NCBI GenBank assembly: GCA_902774845.1
Contig: CACYJU010000006.1
Span: 124,001-188,000, forward strand
Length of the DNA: 64,000 nucleotides
From: an uncultured Bacteroidota bacterium
GTDB lineage: Bacteria > Bacteroidota > Bacteroidia > Bacteroidales > P3
Direction: 5' to 3'
Shown: positions 1 through 8,400 of the stretch, in pieces
Position numbering within the stretch: position 1 is the first letter of the stretch
Layout of the letters: each line of letters starts with the position of its first letter
Made by a program: the position numbers and the translations under genes
The notes under the pieces: model-generated
Database searches by the model: none
What the model was told of the DNA's origin: nothing
Seen by the model: only the letters and a program-made list of their open reading frames with translations

Positions 1-228
1 GCAGCATCAGGCGCAGGTACGAAGGTGACCACACCTCTGCCCGGCACCATCCTTGACGTGTTCGTCAATGTGGGCGACAAAGTCAACGCCGGCCAGCGTG
101 TAGTACTGCTCGAAGCCATGAAGATGGAAAACAACATTGAATGCGACGTTGCAGGAACCGTGACCGAGGTAAAATGCCGCAAAGGCGACAGCGTCCTTGA
201 AGGCGACGTACTCGTAGTGATTGGATAA
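1..228 (+). CDS. biotin carboxyl carrier domain of a sodium-pumping decarboxylase (5' truncated)
   Basis: Reading frame 1 is open from the window edge to TAA at 226-228. It encodes the C-terminal biotinyl domain: a PLPGTI strand, then the biotin-acceptor motif EAMKMEN, in which the lysine between the two methionines carries biotin. The family shuttles a carboxyl group from the carboxyltransferase subunit to the membrane decarboxylase. The next gene is the membrane beta subunit, so this is the carrier (gamma/delta-type) subunit of a methylmalonyl-CoA or oxaloacetate decarboxylase. The start and any Ala/Pro-rich linker lie outside the window. Which acyl-CoA or oxoacid is used cannot be decided here. 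Confidence 0.9.
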   Translation, partial: AASGAGTKVTTPLPGTILDVFVNVGDKVNAGQRVVLLEAMKMENNIECDVAGTVTEVKCRKGDSVLEGDVLVVIG

Positions 229-229
229 A

Positions 230-248
230 GTGCGTGCCCGCACAGGGC
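230..248 (+). repeat. 19-bp interspersed hairpin repeat, copy 1
   Basis: GTGCGTGCCCGCACAGGGC begins one base after the stop of the biotin carrier gene. GTGCG and CGCAC can pair around a TGCC loop. The same word recurs at 29404, 29427, 52776 and 61419 in one or the other orientation, with a variant at 37019 and a partial copy inside a coding region at 42554. Confidence 0.85.
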
Positions 249-335
249 GTTGTAATGATTGTGTGAACGATTGAGCATCAAACGCAGTTTTATCACTAAC
301 AAATTAACAAATAAAACAATAACACAATAACAACT

Positions 336-1505
336 ATGATAACTTTAGCTACAGGTGGTTTCATGGATTTTATGTCAACCCAGTTGATGCAGTTCCTGCA
401 GTACACGGGTTTTGCCAATGTCACATGGGGCCACATCGCAATGATAGTCATAGGACTGGTGTTCATATTCCTCGGCATCAAGAAGGAGTTTGAGCCCCTG
501 CTCCTTGTTCCTATCGGATTCGGTATGCTGATAGGTAATATTCCTTTCTACCCAGGATTGAAAATCGGTATCTATGAGACCGGCTCGGTGCTGAACATCC
601 TGTATCACGGAGTGCAGAACGGCTGGTATCCACCCCTTATCTTCCTCGGTATCGGTGCCATGACCGACTTCTCGGCGCTGCTTTCCAACCCGAAGCTGTT
701 CCTTATCGGAGCGGCAGCCCAGTTCGGTATTTTCGCAGCCTATATGGGAGCACTCGCATTGGGATTCCTGCCCAATGAGGCAGGTGCCATCGGCATCATC
801 GGCGGTGCCGACGGTCCTACCGCCATCTTCCTGAGCTCACAGCTGGCTCCTGACCTGATGGGTGCCATCGCTGTGTCGGCCTACTCCTACATGGCCCTCG
901 TGCCAGTAATACAGCCACCCATCATGAGACTCTGCACCACAAAGAAAGAACGTCTTATCCGCATGAAGCCGCCGCGTCAGGTGTCGAAGTTGGAGAAGAT
1001 CACCTTCCCGATTCTCGGCCTCCTCTTCTGCGCCTTCATCGTGCCGTCAGGCCTTCCGTTGCTCGGTATGCTCTTCTTCGGTAATCTGCTTAAAGAAAGC
1101 GGCGTAACCAAACGACTGAGCGACGTGGCCAGCAACGCCATAGTGAATATGTGCACCCTGCTTATCGGTATCACCGTGGGAGCCTCGACACAGGCAACCA
1201 CCTTCCTCACCGGCAAGTCGGTGCTCATCTTCGGTCTTGGTGCCGGCTCGTTCATCGTAGCCACCTTCACCGGTGTATTGTTTGTGAAGTTCTTCAACCT
1301 CTTCCTGAAAGAAGGCAACAAGATCAACCCGCTTATCGGAAACTCCGGTGTGAGCGCCGTGCCCGATGCAGCACGTGTGTCGAACAACGTGGGATTGGAA
1401 TACGACAAAACCAACTACCTGCTGCAACACGCTATGGGTCCCAATGTGGCCGGCGTGGTGGGATCGGCAGTAGCCGCTGGTATCCTGTTGGCATTCCTGC
1501 ACTAA
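336..1505 (+). CDS. sodium ion-translocating decarboxylase, beta subunit
   Basis: This 389-aa, very hydrophobic protein of about ten membrane segments matches the OadB/MmdB/GcdB family. That subunit decarboxylates carboxybiotin in the inner membrane and couples this to Na+ export. Diagnostic stretches are GGADGPTAIFLSSQLAP in the middle, whose Asp lies in the ion path in characterised homologues, and GNSGVSAVPDAARV near the C-terminus. The N-terminal segment LQYTGFANVTWGHIAMI is typical of the family. The start at 336 gives 9 extra residues before an in-frame ATG at 363, and either is possible. It lies 107 bp after the biotin carrier gene, consistent with one operon, and is followed by a strong terminator. 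Confidence 0.93.
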   Translation: MITLATGGFMDFMSTQLMQFLQYTGFANVTWGHIAMIVIGLVFIFLGIKKEFEPLLLVPIGFGMLIGNIPFYPGLKIGIYETGSVLNILYHGVQNGWYPPLIFLGIGAMTDFSALLSNPKLFLIGAAAQFGIFAAYMGALALGFLPNEAGAIGIIGGADGPTAIFLSSQLAPDLMGAIAVSAYSYMALVPVIQPPIMRLCTTKKERLIRMKPPRQVSKLEKITFPILGLLFCAFIVPSGLPLLGMLFFGNLLKESGVTKRLSDVASNAIVNMCTLLIGITVGASTQATTFLTGKSVLIFGLGAGSFIVATFTGVLFVKFFNLFLKEGNKINPLIGNSGVSAVPDAARVSNNVGLEYDKTNYLLQHAMGPNVAGVVGSAVAAGILLAFLH

Positions 1506-1525
1506 TATAAGTATACAAGAAAAGT

Positions 1526-1560
1526 AAGAGGCGGCCCAATGGGTCGCCTCTTATTCTTTT
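1526..1560 (+). terminator. intrinsic terminator after the decarboxylase operon
   Basis: AAGAGGCGGCCC and GGGTCGCCTCTT form a 12-bp stem (one G-T pair) with an AAT loop, followed by ATTCTTTT. It sits between two convergent genes and its tail overlaps the last codon of the minus-strand M16-like gene, so it may serve both directions. Confidence 0.85.
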
Positions 1561-2827
1561 ATCCTACAACCACCTCTACCAGTTCCTGCTTATCATATAC
1601 CCTTTCTGCAAGAAGTTTCAGTTTTTCGGGCGTTGCAGTCTTAAGGGCATTGAAGAAGTTTGTAGTAAATCGTTCGTCGATCTGGACGTCAAGCATATTG
1701 TAGAAACGTTCGGAACGCTCGAATATACCATCGATAGAACGTAGGAAGTCGCCAGCCATATAGTTGCATACCAGATTCAGTTCATCCAAAGAGATGGGCT
1801 CTTGCCTCAGTATGTCAAGTTCATGATATATCTCCTTCAACGCAGGTTCAGCATACTCCGATGCGACGTCACTTGTTATATAGAACACACTGCTGCCGCG
1901 CACCATGTTGGACATCGAGTAGATGCCATAGGTGTAGCCCTTCTCCTCCCTTATGTTGGTCATCAAGCGAGAACCAAAATAGCCACCCAACACTGTGTTG
2001 AGTATCATGAACATGGGATAGTCGGGATCATCCCAACTCATGGGTAAAATACGCCCTAATCGAAGGGTGGTTTGAACAGAAGATGGGATGGAATGCCTGA
2101 TTGCTTGATTGCCTGAATGCTTGAGTGCTTGAGTGCCTGTGTAACTTGACGACGTATTGATTGCGGTTGAAGAAGAGAAACAGGTGTCAACCAGTTTCAG
2201 TATTTCGTCGTCATAGTTGCCCGCCAGAACCAAGGTAGCGTCGGCAAGCTTAAATCGCTCACTTGCATAGCCACGCACATCGTCCAACGTCAACCTCTGC
2301 ACATCGTCAGGTTTGGCATAAACGCCTTCCGGATGATCCTTTCCATAGACAGCCTCGTAGAAGAGATTGCGAGCGACGACAGCAGTCTTCAGTTCGCCAC
2401 TAAGGAGTGCCTGCCAACGTTTAGACATCAAGACCTCAAACTCATTCTGACCAAAGAAAGGATGAGAAAGCAGGTCACTCAATACCGGATAGACCTCAGC
2501 TGCATATTTTTTCAACACATAGACCGACAGCTTCACAGTCGAAGAAGAGGCCTGACGATCCATAGCCACACCCAGTCGGTCAAAAAGCTCAGCCACCTTT
2601 TGAGCAGGGTTTCGTTCGGACGCCTCAAGCAGCATATCCCTCACAGCACCGACACAGAGCATCTTGGGTTGGTAGGCGCTGCCAGCGTTGAAGATAAAAT
2701 CAAGTTTCAATATGTCAACCGACTTTGACTGAAACAGGTATATCGTGTTTCCGCCCGAAAGAGTGCACCGTTGCGGTACCAAGCCTTTCAAGTCGTCATC
2801 GGAGGGTATCAGTCGCTTATCTATCAT
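1559..2827 (-). CDS. M16-family (insulinase-like) protein lacking the zinc motif
   Basis: This 422-aa protein has the M16 two-lobe plan. The N-terminal lobe includes LDFIFNAGSAYQPK and the C-terminal lobe includes GGYFGSRLMTNIREEKGYTYGIYS, a classic M16 signature. The zinc motif HxxEH should fall at residues 60-70, but that stretch reads GAVRDMLLEAS, so both histidines are missing. I infer a non-catalytic partner or scaffold, as in M16B pairs. No signal peptide is seen. The ATG directly abuts the TAA of the upstream TonB receptor gene (2828-2830), which suggests translational coupling. Residues around 225-250 are a low-complexity insertion encoded by six 8-bp units at 2094-2141. Confidence 0.85.
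   Translation of the reverse strand: MIDKRLIPSDDDLKGLVPQRCTLSGGNTIYLFQSKSVDILKLDFIFNAGSAYQPKMLCVGAVRDMLLEASERNPAQKVAELFDRLGVAMDRQASSSTVKLSVYVLKKYAAEVYPVLSDLLSHPFFGQNEFEVLMSKRWQALLSGELKTAVVARNLFYEAVYGKDHPEGVYAKPDDVQRLTLDDVRGYASERFKLADATLVLAGNYDDEILKLVDTCFSSSTAINTSSSYTGTQALKHSGNQAIRHSIPSSVQTTLRLGRILPMSWDDPDYPMFMILNTVLGGYFGSRLMTNIREEKGYTYGIYSMSNMVRGSSVFYITSDVASEYAEPALKEIYHELDILRQEPISLDELNLVCNYMAGDFLRSIDGIFERSERFYNMLDVQIDERFTTNFFNALKTATPEKLKLLAERVYDKQELVEVVVG
2094..2141. repeat. octamer word array inside the M16-like gene (6 units)
   Basis: There are six contiguous 8-bp units of consensus TGCYTGAN. On the coding (minus) strand they read as a hydrophilic SGNQAIRHS-type peptide. Six units is 48 bp, so the frame is kept. 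Confidence 0.9.
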
Positions 2828-5308
2828 TTAAAAGGTTATCGTCACTTTCACGTTAAACTGTCGAGCTGTAAGGTAGTTGGGCACAGGATAATAGATATTC
2901 TCGTAGTCGGCCACCCACAGGTATGAGACCACATTGTGGTAGTTGAACAAGTTGAAGACATCCACCCCAATCATCACATCGTCGACAACGCGGAAGAACT
3001 TGGTGTTGGCCAGCTTCTTGAAGCGGGAAAGCTGTACTGAGTTGCCCCAGTCGACACGGAAGTAGGTAGGCAAACGGAAGTCAGAACTACGGTCGGTCTG
3101 ATAGGGGAAGGTTACGGGCAATCCCGTACCGACAATAAGACTGAGGCTCATACGCCACCATGGAATCTTGGGTATGTAATCCTGCAAGAAAGTCTTGAAG
3201 GAGAATATCTGGTCGGTGGGGCGAGGTTGCCAGCCGTAGCCGTCGCCTTTGATGTTTTCACGCGTCTGCATCAACGATATGCTGGCCCACGACTCAAGAC
3301 CTTCGACAAACTCACCGTTCAACCTCATGCTCATACCCACCGCATAACCCTCAGCGTTGTTGTCGCCGGTGTAGCGTATGCGAAGGTTGTCGATACTGTA
3401 GGGAATCAGGTTGTCCACATATTTGGCATAGACGTCGGTGGTCAGGCGGAAAGGCTTTTTGAACAACTTGAAGTTCCAATCTATCGACTCCACAATCTGA
3501 TACGAGCGTTGTGCATGTACGTTAGGATTGAGCGTGCCGTCGGTGCGGCGCATCTCACGGTAGAAGGGTGCCTGCTGATAGACGCCGGCGGTGGTACGGA
3601 ACCGCAGGTCGGTCTTGATGTTGGGCTTGAAGGCGAAACTCACCCTGGGAGAAACAAAAGCCTGATTGTTTGAATGCTTGATTGCCTGATTGCTTGAGTT
3701 ATTTAGTGCATCTGATTCGATCCACATGTGATAGTACTGGAAACGGGTGCCGACGACCAACTGAAGGTCGGTGCCCCGGTCGGTTATCCAGTTAAAATCG
3801 CGCTGAAGGAATGCGGTGGTTCTCAGAGTGTAGACGTTGTTGTGTGCCTTGCTGTAGAATTGTAATATCGGATTATACGGCTGATTGAGGCTGTCGCCTG
3901 GGGTCTCGTAGGTGGTTGGCATAGAGAATCCCGCTGAATCCACCCACTTCCACTCGTTGATGCGGTCGTCTGTCGACTCAAACTGTGCTTTCGCGCCCCA
4001 GCGCCAGTTGCCCAGCTTGGCATAGTGTGTTCCACGCACTTCGGTGCTGTAGATGCCCGTACGCAGATAGTTGCGAGCATGTTCGAGGAAGGTGCCCACA
4101 CCGCGGTCGAACTTGTCCACCTGACCCATCTGCGAACCGAGAGCGAGCTCATAGAGCCAGTATTGATCTTGTATATCATACAGTTCAGCCTCATCGTTGC
4201 TCTGCACCGAGGTTATCCATTTCAGGTTAAAGTTGTCGTTAGGATGGTAATCTACCGAGAAGCTTCCGAGAAGCGTTGAGTACTTGTCCGTCTCCTGCCC
4301 GTCGAAGTAGATGTCCAGCTCCATCGAGTGCATGAAGTTGCCGAAGGTGGTGGTCTGGCTTTCCGGAATGAGGCCGTAGCGGTTGCGCGTCCAGATGGCG
4401 AGCAGCGAGAGGTCGACCTTGTCGTTCACTCGGTAGCCCATCAGCGCCTGAATGTCGGTATAGGCGGTGGAGTAGTGACCTTTGGTGTCAAGCGAACTGA
4501 AAAGGTAGCGGTTGCTGTGATAGCGGAACCCTACGTTATACCAGAAGTTTTTTATAGTGCCCTGAGCCCAAGCCGCCCCACCCAAGAGCGAGCCAGAGAG
4601 CTTGGCGTGGAATTCTGAAGGGCGCTTGTATTTTATGTCCAGCACCGACGACATCTTGTCGCCATAGACAGACTCAAAGCCACCAGGCGAGAAGGTCAGG
4701 TGGTCCACCATGTCCGCGTTGATGATGCTCATACCCTCCTGCTGACCGCTGTGCACCAGCTGAGGACGGAACACCTCCACATCGTTGATGTACACCAGAT
4801 TCTCATCAAAAGAGCCACCACGAACCGAGTATTGAGAAGAGAGCTCGTTGTTCGACGCCACATCAGGCAGGGTCTTCAGCACGCTCTCGACCCCCTCGTT
4901 GGGCCCTGCGATATTCTCTATGTCCGCGAGGTTGATATGAGTGTAGTTGCCCGTCGACGAGCGTTCGCCCACCACATCCACCTGGTTCAGCTGGCTCGAC
5001 TGCTCGCGAAGGGTGACATTCACAGAACGCCCCTTCTTCCCTATCGGAGCGAGAGTGAGAGAACTATCCTGATAGCCCATCAGCTGGAAAGTAAGACGGA
5101 TGGAATCTTTTTCTGATACCGAGAGCGACCAGAGTCCCCTTCTGTCCGTACGAGTAGAAGCCGAGCCGTTCTGCCAGCGAGCGACGACCGTCACAAACTC
5201 CAGGTCGGAGCCAGCCGATGTCACACGCCCCTCCAGCCGAGCCTGCCCCCAACCCAGAGAGGCCAGAAGCAGCAAGAACAGGAAGATTATGTATCGTTTA
5301 GTCAGCAA
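2828..5308 (-). CDS. TonB-dependent outer-membrane receptor with carboxypeptidase-regulatory-like domain
   Basis: The protein is 826 aa. A signal peptide (residues 1-21, ending GWGQA) is followed by a CarboxypepD_reg-like beta domain (about 22-105: ARLEGRVTSAGSDLEFVTV). The plug domain follows at about 120-230 (VLKTLPDVASNNELSSQYSVRGG, then NVYINDVEVFRP-type text), and then a long beta-barrel ending in aromatic ITF. This is the usual Bacteroidota TonB receptor plan. No SusD gene is adjacent, so the substrate is unknown. An octamer word array at 3660-3699 inserts a SSNQAIKHSNNQAF-type stretch into the barrel near residue 540, presumably in a surface loop. The stop codon abuts the start of the M16-like gene. 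Confidence 0.9.
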   Translation of the reverse strand: MLTKRYIIFLFLLLLASLGWGQARLEGRVTSAGSDLEFVTVVARWQNGSASTRTDRRGLWSLSVSEKDSIRLTFQLMGYQDSSLTLAPIGKKGRSVNVTLREQSSQLNQVDVVGERSSTGNYTHINLADIENIAGPNEGVESVLKTLPDVASNNELSSQYSVRGGSFDENLVYINDVEVFRPQLVHSGQQEGMSIINADMVDHLTFSPGGFESVYGDKMSSVLDIKYKRPSEFHAKLSGSLLGGAAWAQGTIKNFWYNVGFRYHSNRYLFSSLDTKGHYSTAYTDIQALMGYRVNDKVDLSLLAIWTRNRYGLIPESQTTTFGNFMHSMELDIYFDGQETDKYSTLLGSFSVDYHPNDNFNLKWITSVQSNDEAELYDIQDQYWLYELALGSQMGQVDKFDRGVGTFLEHARNYLRTGIYSTEVRGTHYAKLGNWRWGAKAQFESTDDRINEWKWVDSAGFSMPTTYETPGDSLNQPYNPILQFYSKAHNNVYTLRTTAFLQRDFNWITDRGTDLQLVVGTRFQYYHMWIESDALNNSSNQAIKHSNNQAFVSPRVSFAFKPNIKTDLRFRTTAGVYQQAPFYREMRRTDGTLNPNVHAQRSYQIVESIDWNFKLFKKPFRLTTDVYAKYVDNLIPYSIDNLRIRYTGDNNAEGYAVGMSMRLNGEFVEGLESWASISLMQTRENIKGDGYGWQPRPTDQIFSFKTFLQDYIPKIPWWRMSLSLIVGTGLPVTFPYQTDRSSDFRLPTYFRVDWGNSVQLSRFKKLANTKFFRVVDDVMIGVDVFNLFNYHNVVSYLWVADYENIYYPVPNYLTARQFNVKVTITF
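3660..3699. repeat. octamer word array inside the TonB receptor gene (5 units)
   Basis: There are five 8-bp units (GCCTGATT, GTTTGAAT, GCTTGATT, GCCTGATT, GCTTGAGT). They are translated on the minus strand as Asn/Gln/Ser/His-rich residues between conserved barrel strands. Confidence 0.9.
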
Positions 5309-5459
5309 AGGGAAATTAATAGTTAATGATTAAAGGTTTAGGGTTCTGGGTGGAGATTGACGTTCGGGTTGTGTGGCAATCAATAGTATATTCTAACGGC
5401 ATTATGGCCTTTTTTAGTATGTTTACACTATTGCTAACGCACTTGTGGTGCGGGTGGTG

Positions 5460-8400
5460 TTATCGGGCGATGGTAAGCTTGCCGCCATTACCGTTGGCTC
5501 GGAACTCAGGTGCATAGAGACATTGGATGGTTGTAGCCGGGAGGGTGAAGCTTCCGGTATTGGTGACGAAGATGTCGTATTCGAGGATGTATTTACCCTT
5601 GTCGAGACGGTCGATATAGAAGTTGTTGGAGGCGTTGAGTACGGATGCATAGTACGAAAGGCCACTGTTCCAATGCCAGCCGCTGGCGGAGGATACGGAT
5701 TCGAAGCAGGCGGGTCGGCCGTCTTTGAGTTCCACATACTCGAGGTTGCGGTCGCAGTCGAAAAGTATACGTATGCGTACTCGGTCACCCACTTTCAATT
5801 TTGATTTTACAGGGTTAAGAATAGCTTCGAGGGTGCCGTCGGTCTTGACTTTGTATAAGGTCTTCTGGAGTTTGACGCCCATTTCGTTGCGCTCGATCTT
5901 ATCCATATCATCGAGGAACTGGTAGTAAGCTGCGCCCCAAGCGATGCCGTCGGTGAGTTTGGTGATGGTGATTGCTTGATTGCCTGACTGTCTGATTGCC
6001 TGATTGCTGGATTGCTGGATATCTGGACGCTTGGCTAACAACTGAGTAATCTCATCGCCAAACCACGACTGCGACTGATAGCCCGTGCCTGCTTGTGCGG
6101 GCGAGTTGAGAGGCTGACCTGCAACTGTGACCCGACAAGGGACGGTGTCGAGTTTTATCGAGGTGGCGTTGGAGGAAGAGATGAGAGCGTTGACGGCCTC
6201 GACGGTGGAGATATCGGTATCCCAACGGGTGGTTTGCTTCTGCTTGAGGAGCCATTGCTGCATCTGTCCTATAGATTCCTTGTCGTCGGGGGTTATCTCG
6301 GAGAAGGCCTGGATGATGAGAGCCTGAGTTTCTATCGGGCGTTCGTACCACCACCAGCTGGCGGTGTTGTCGCGCCAATACATACCCATCTCGTCGCTAT
6401 GGAGTGCGCTCTCCTTGATACGTCGGATGATGTCGAGAGCCTCCTTGCGGTTGCCGGCACGATGGAAGATGAGTGCCAGCTGAGCTCTAGTGCGGAGCGA
6501 CTTGTATTCTTTATAGTGCTTGAGTGTGTTGCGGAAGAAATAATCGTAGGACTCTTGAAATTTTGAATTCTGGATTTTGAAATTTGAGTTGTAGAAGCTA
6601 CGCATATAGAGGTAGTCGATATTGAGAGCCTCGAAGTCGGTCTTCTTTAGGTAACGCTGGTAGTAGTCGTAGTTCTCTTTGTCCACGAAAGCGAGAGCTT
6701 TCTTTATTGCTTGAGTGCGTGCTATCGGCTTTGCCACTTGGCTCGACCAAGATTGTGTAAATATGTTAGATCCGAGTCGCTGGAGGATATACTGAGTGGT
6801 GTAGAGGCTGGAGTAGCGACAGCCGGAAATCCAGCTCCATCCGCCGTCGGAGCGCTGGTCGTCAAAGAGCTTCTTCTCGGCACGCTTGAGTTGAGACGAG
6901 AGTTTCGAGTGGTTGAAATACTCTGCGATACGGTGCATCTGCTGGGTCTCGCCGACGCCATCACGGAGCCAGGGGGTCTCGTCGAGTACGGTTTGCTTGA
7001 CATCTTCGTTCTTCTCAAGCTGCGATATCAACGGATTGACGGTATCTTTGACCCATTGGTTGAAGACGGTTTCGATGCTGGGATTGTCTTTGACGATATT
7101 GAAGGCGAGGGTGTTTGTGTAGAGCTGGTTGACGAGGTAGATATTGGAGGGATCTTGCCGCTCTTCGAGGTAAGGGAGCGCCTGGATGGCGTACCATATC
7201 GGGTTGGAGGTAAACTCAACCTTCAAGAGGTGGGGCCGACGTGTGCTGACTGCTGACTGCTGACTGCTGATTGCCGGCAGATCATAACTCTTCTCGCCTT
7301 TGCCGTTGATGTACATCGCCTGGCTGACGGTAACCATCTGCTTGTTTGAGAGGACGGGCAGACAATCCTGCTCGCCGTCGCCATGGTGACGACCTTGGGC
7401 AATGATGCGGTAATTGGCGACATAAATGTTGTCAGGAACGGCAATGCGGAAAGAGACTTGCTCGCTGGCGTGAGCGGGGACGGTGATTTTGAGCTTTGAA
7501 CTTTGAACTTTGAACTTTGAATCAGCGGCATCGGTGAGTTCGAAAGTCACGGTGACCTCCTGCTGCTCGTCGGTGAGGTTCATCACCTTTGCGAGGAAGT
7601 CGAGGGTGTCGCCATGACGGAGGAAACGTGGAGCATTGGGCTGCACCATCAGCTCCTTCTGTGTTATGAGCGACTTGGCTATCGAGCCGGTCTTCATGTC
7701 TTTGGTGTGGGCGAGACCCAGTATGCTCCACTCGGTGAGCAACTCTGGTACGGTGAAGGAATAGGATACGGAGCCGTCGTCACCAGTACGCAGGACGGGA
7801 GCGAAGAAAGCCAGAGTGTTGAGGTTGGTGCGGAGCTGAACTTCGTCATTGCCTGATTGCTCGGTTGCCTGAGTGCTTGATACTTCACTTTCTTCATCAA
7901 CTAAGGCAGTCTCGCTTTCGACGTTCGCCACCATAGCCACATCGTTCACCATTCCGTCCATATCAGCCCCCTTGGCCATAGCCACCTCCTCCACCTCGTA
8001 GACGACACCACCGCGACCTGAGAGTGCACGCGAGTTCTTGCGGTACATGATACGATGCCGAGAGAAGATGCCGTCGAGCAGACGCCAGGTGCTCACAGAG
8101 ACGTCTGTCACATATTTCAACTGCGGGCTTACCTGCCAGTCTTGAAGGTCGAAACGGAAGGTTGACCAATCGAGCATCGACGGATTGTAGTTGGTGCTCC
8201 AAGGAGAGAGAGACGCACTCAACCCACCATAGTTGTTCAAAGCGGCATCGTACATGGTCATCATAAGATTGGCGGCGACACCGCTGGAAATTGTGTTGTT
8301 TTGTGAATGTGTTAATGTGGTAGTGCCTGATTTGTTGGATTGAGTCTTCACTTTTATCGTCCAGGTTTCATTCTCGCCTGGCTGAAGTTTGTCACGGAAG

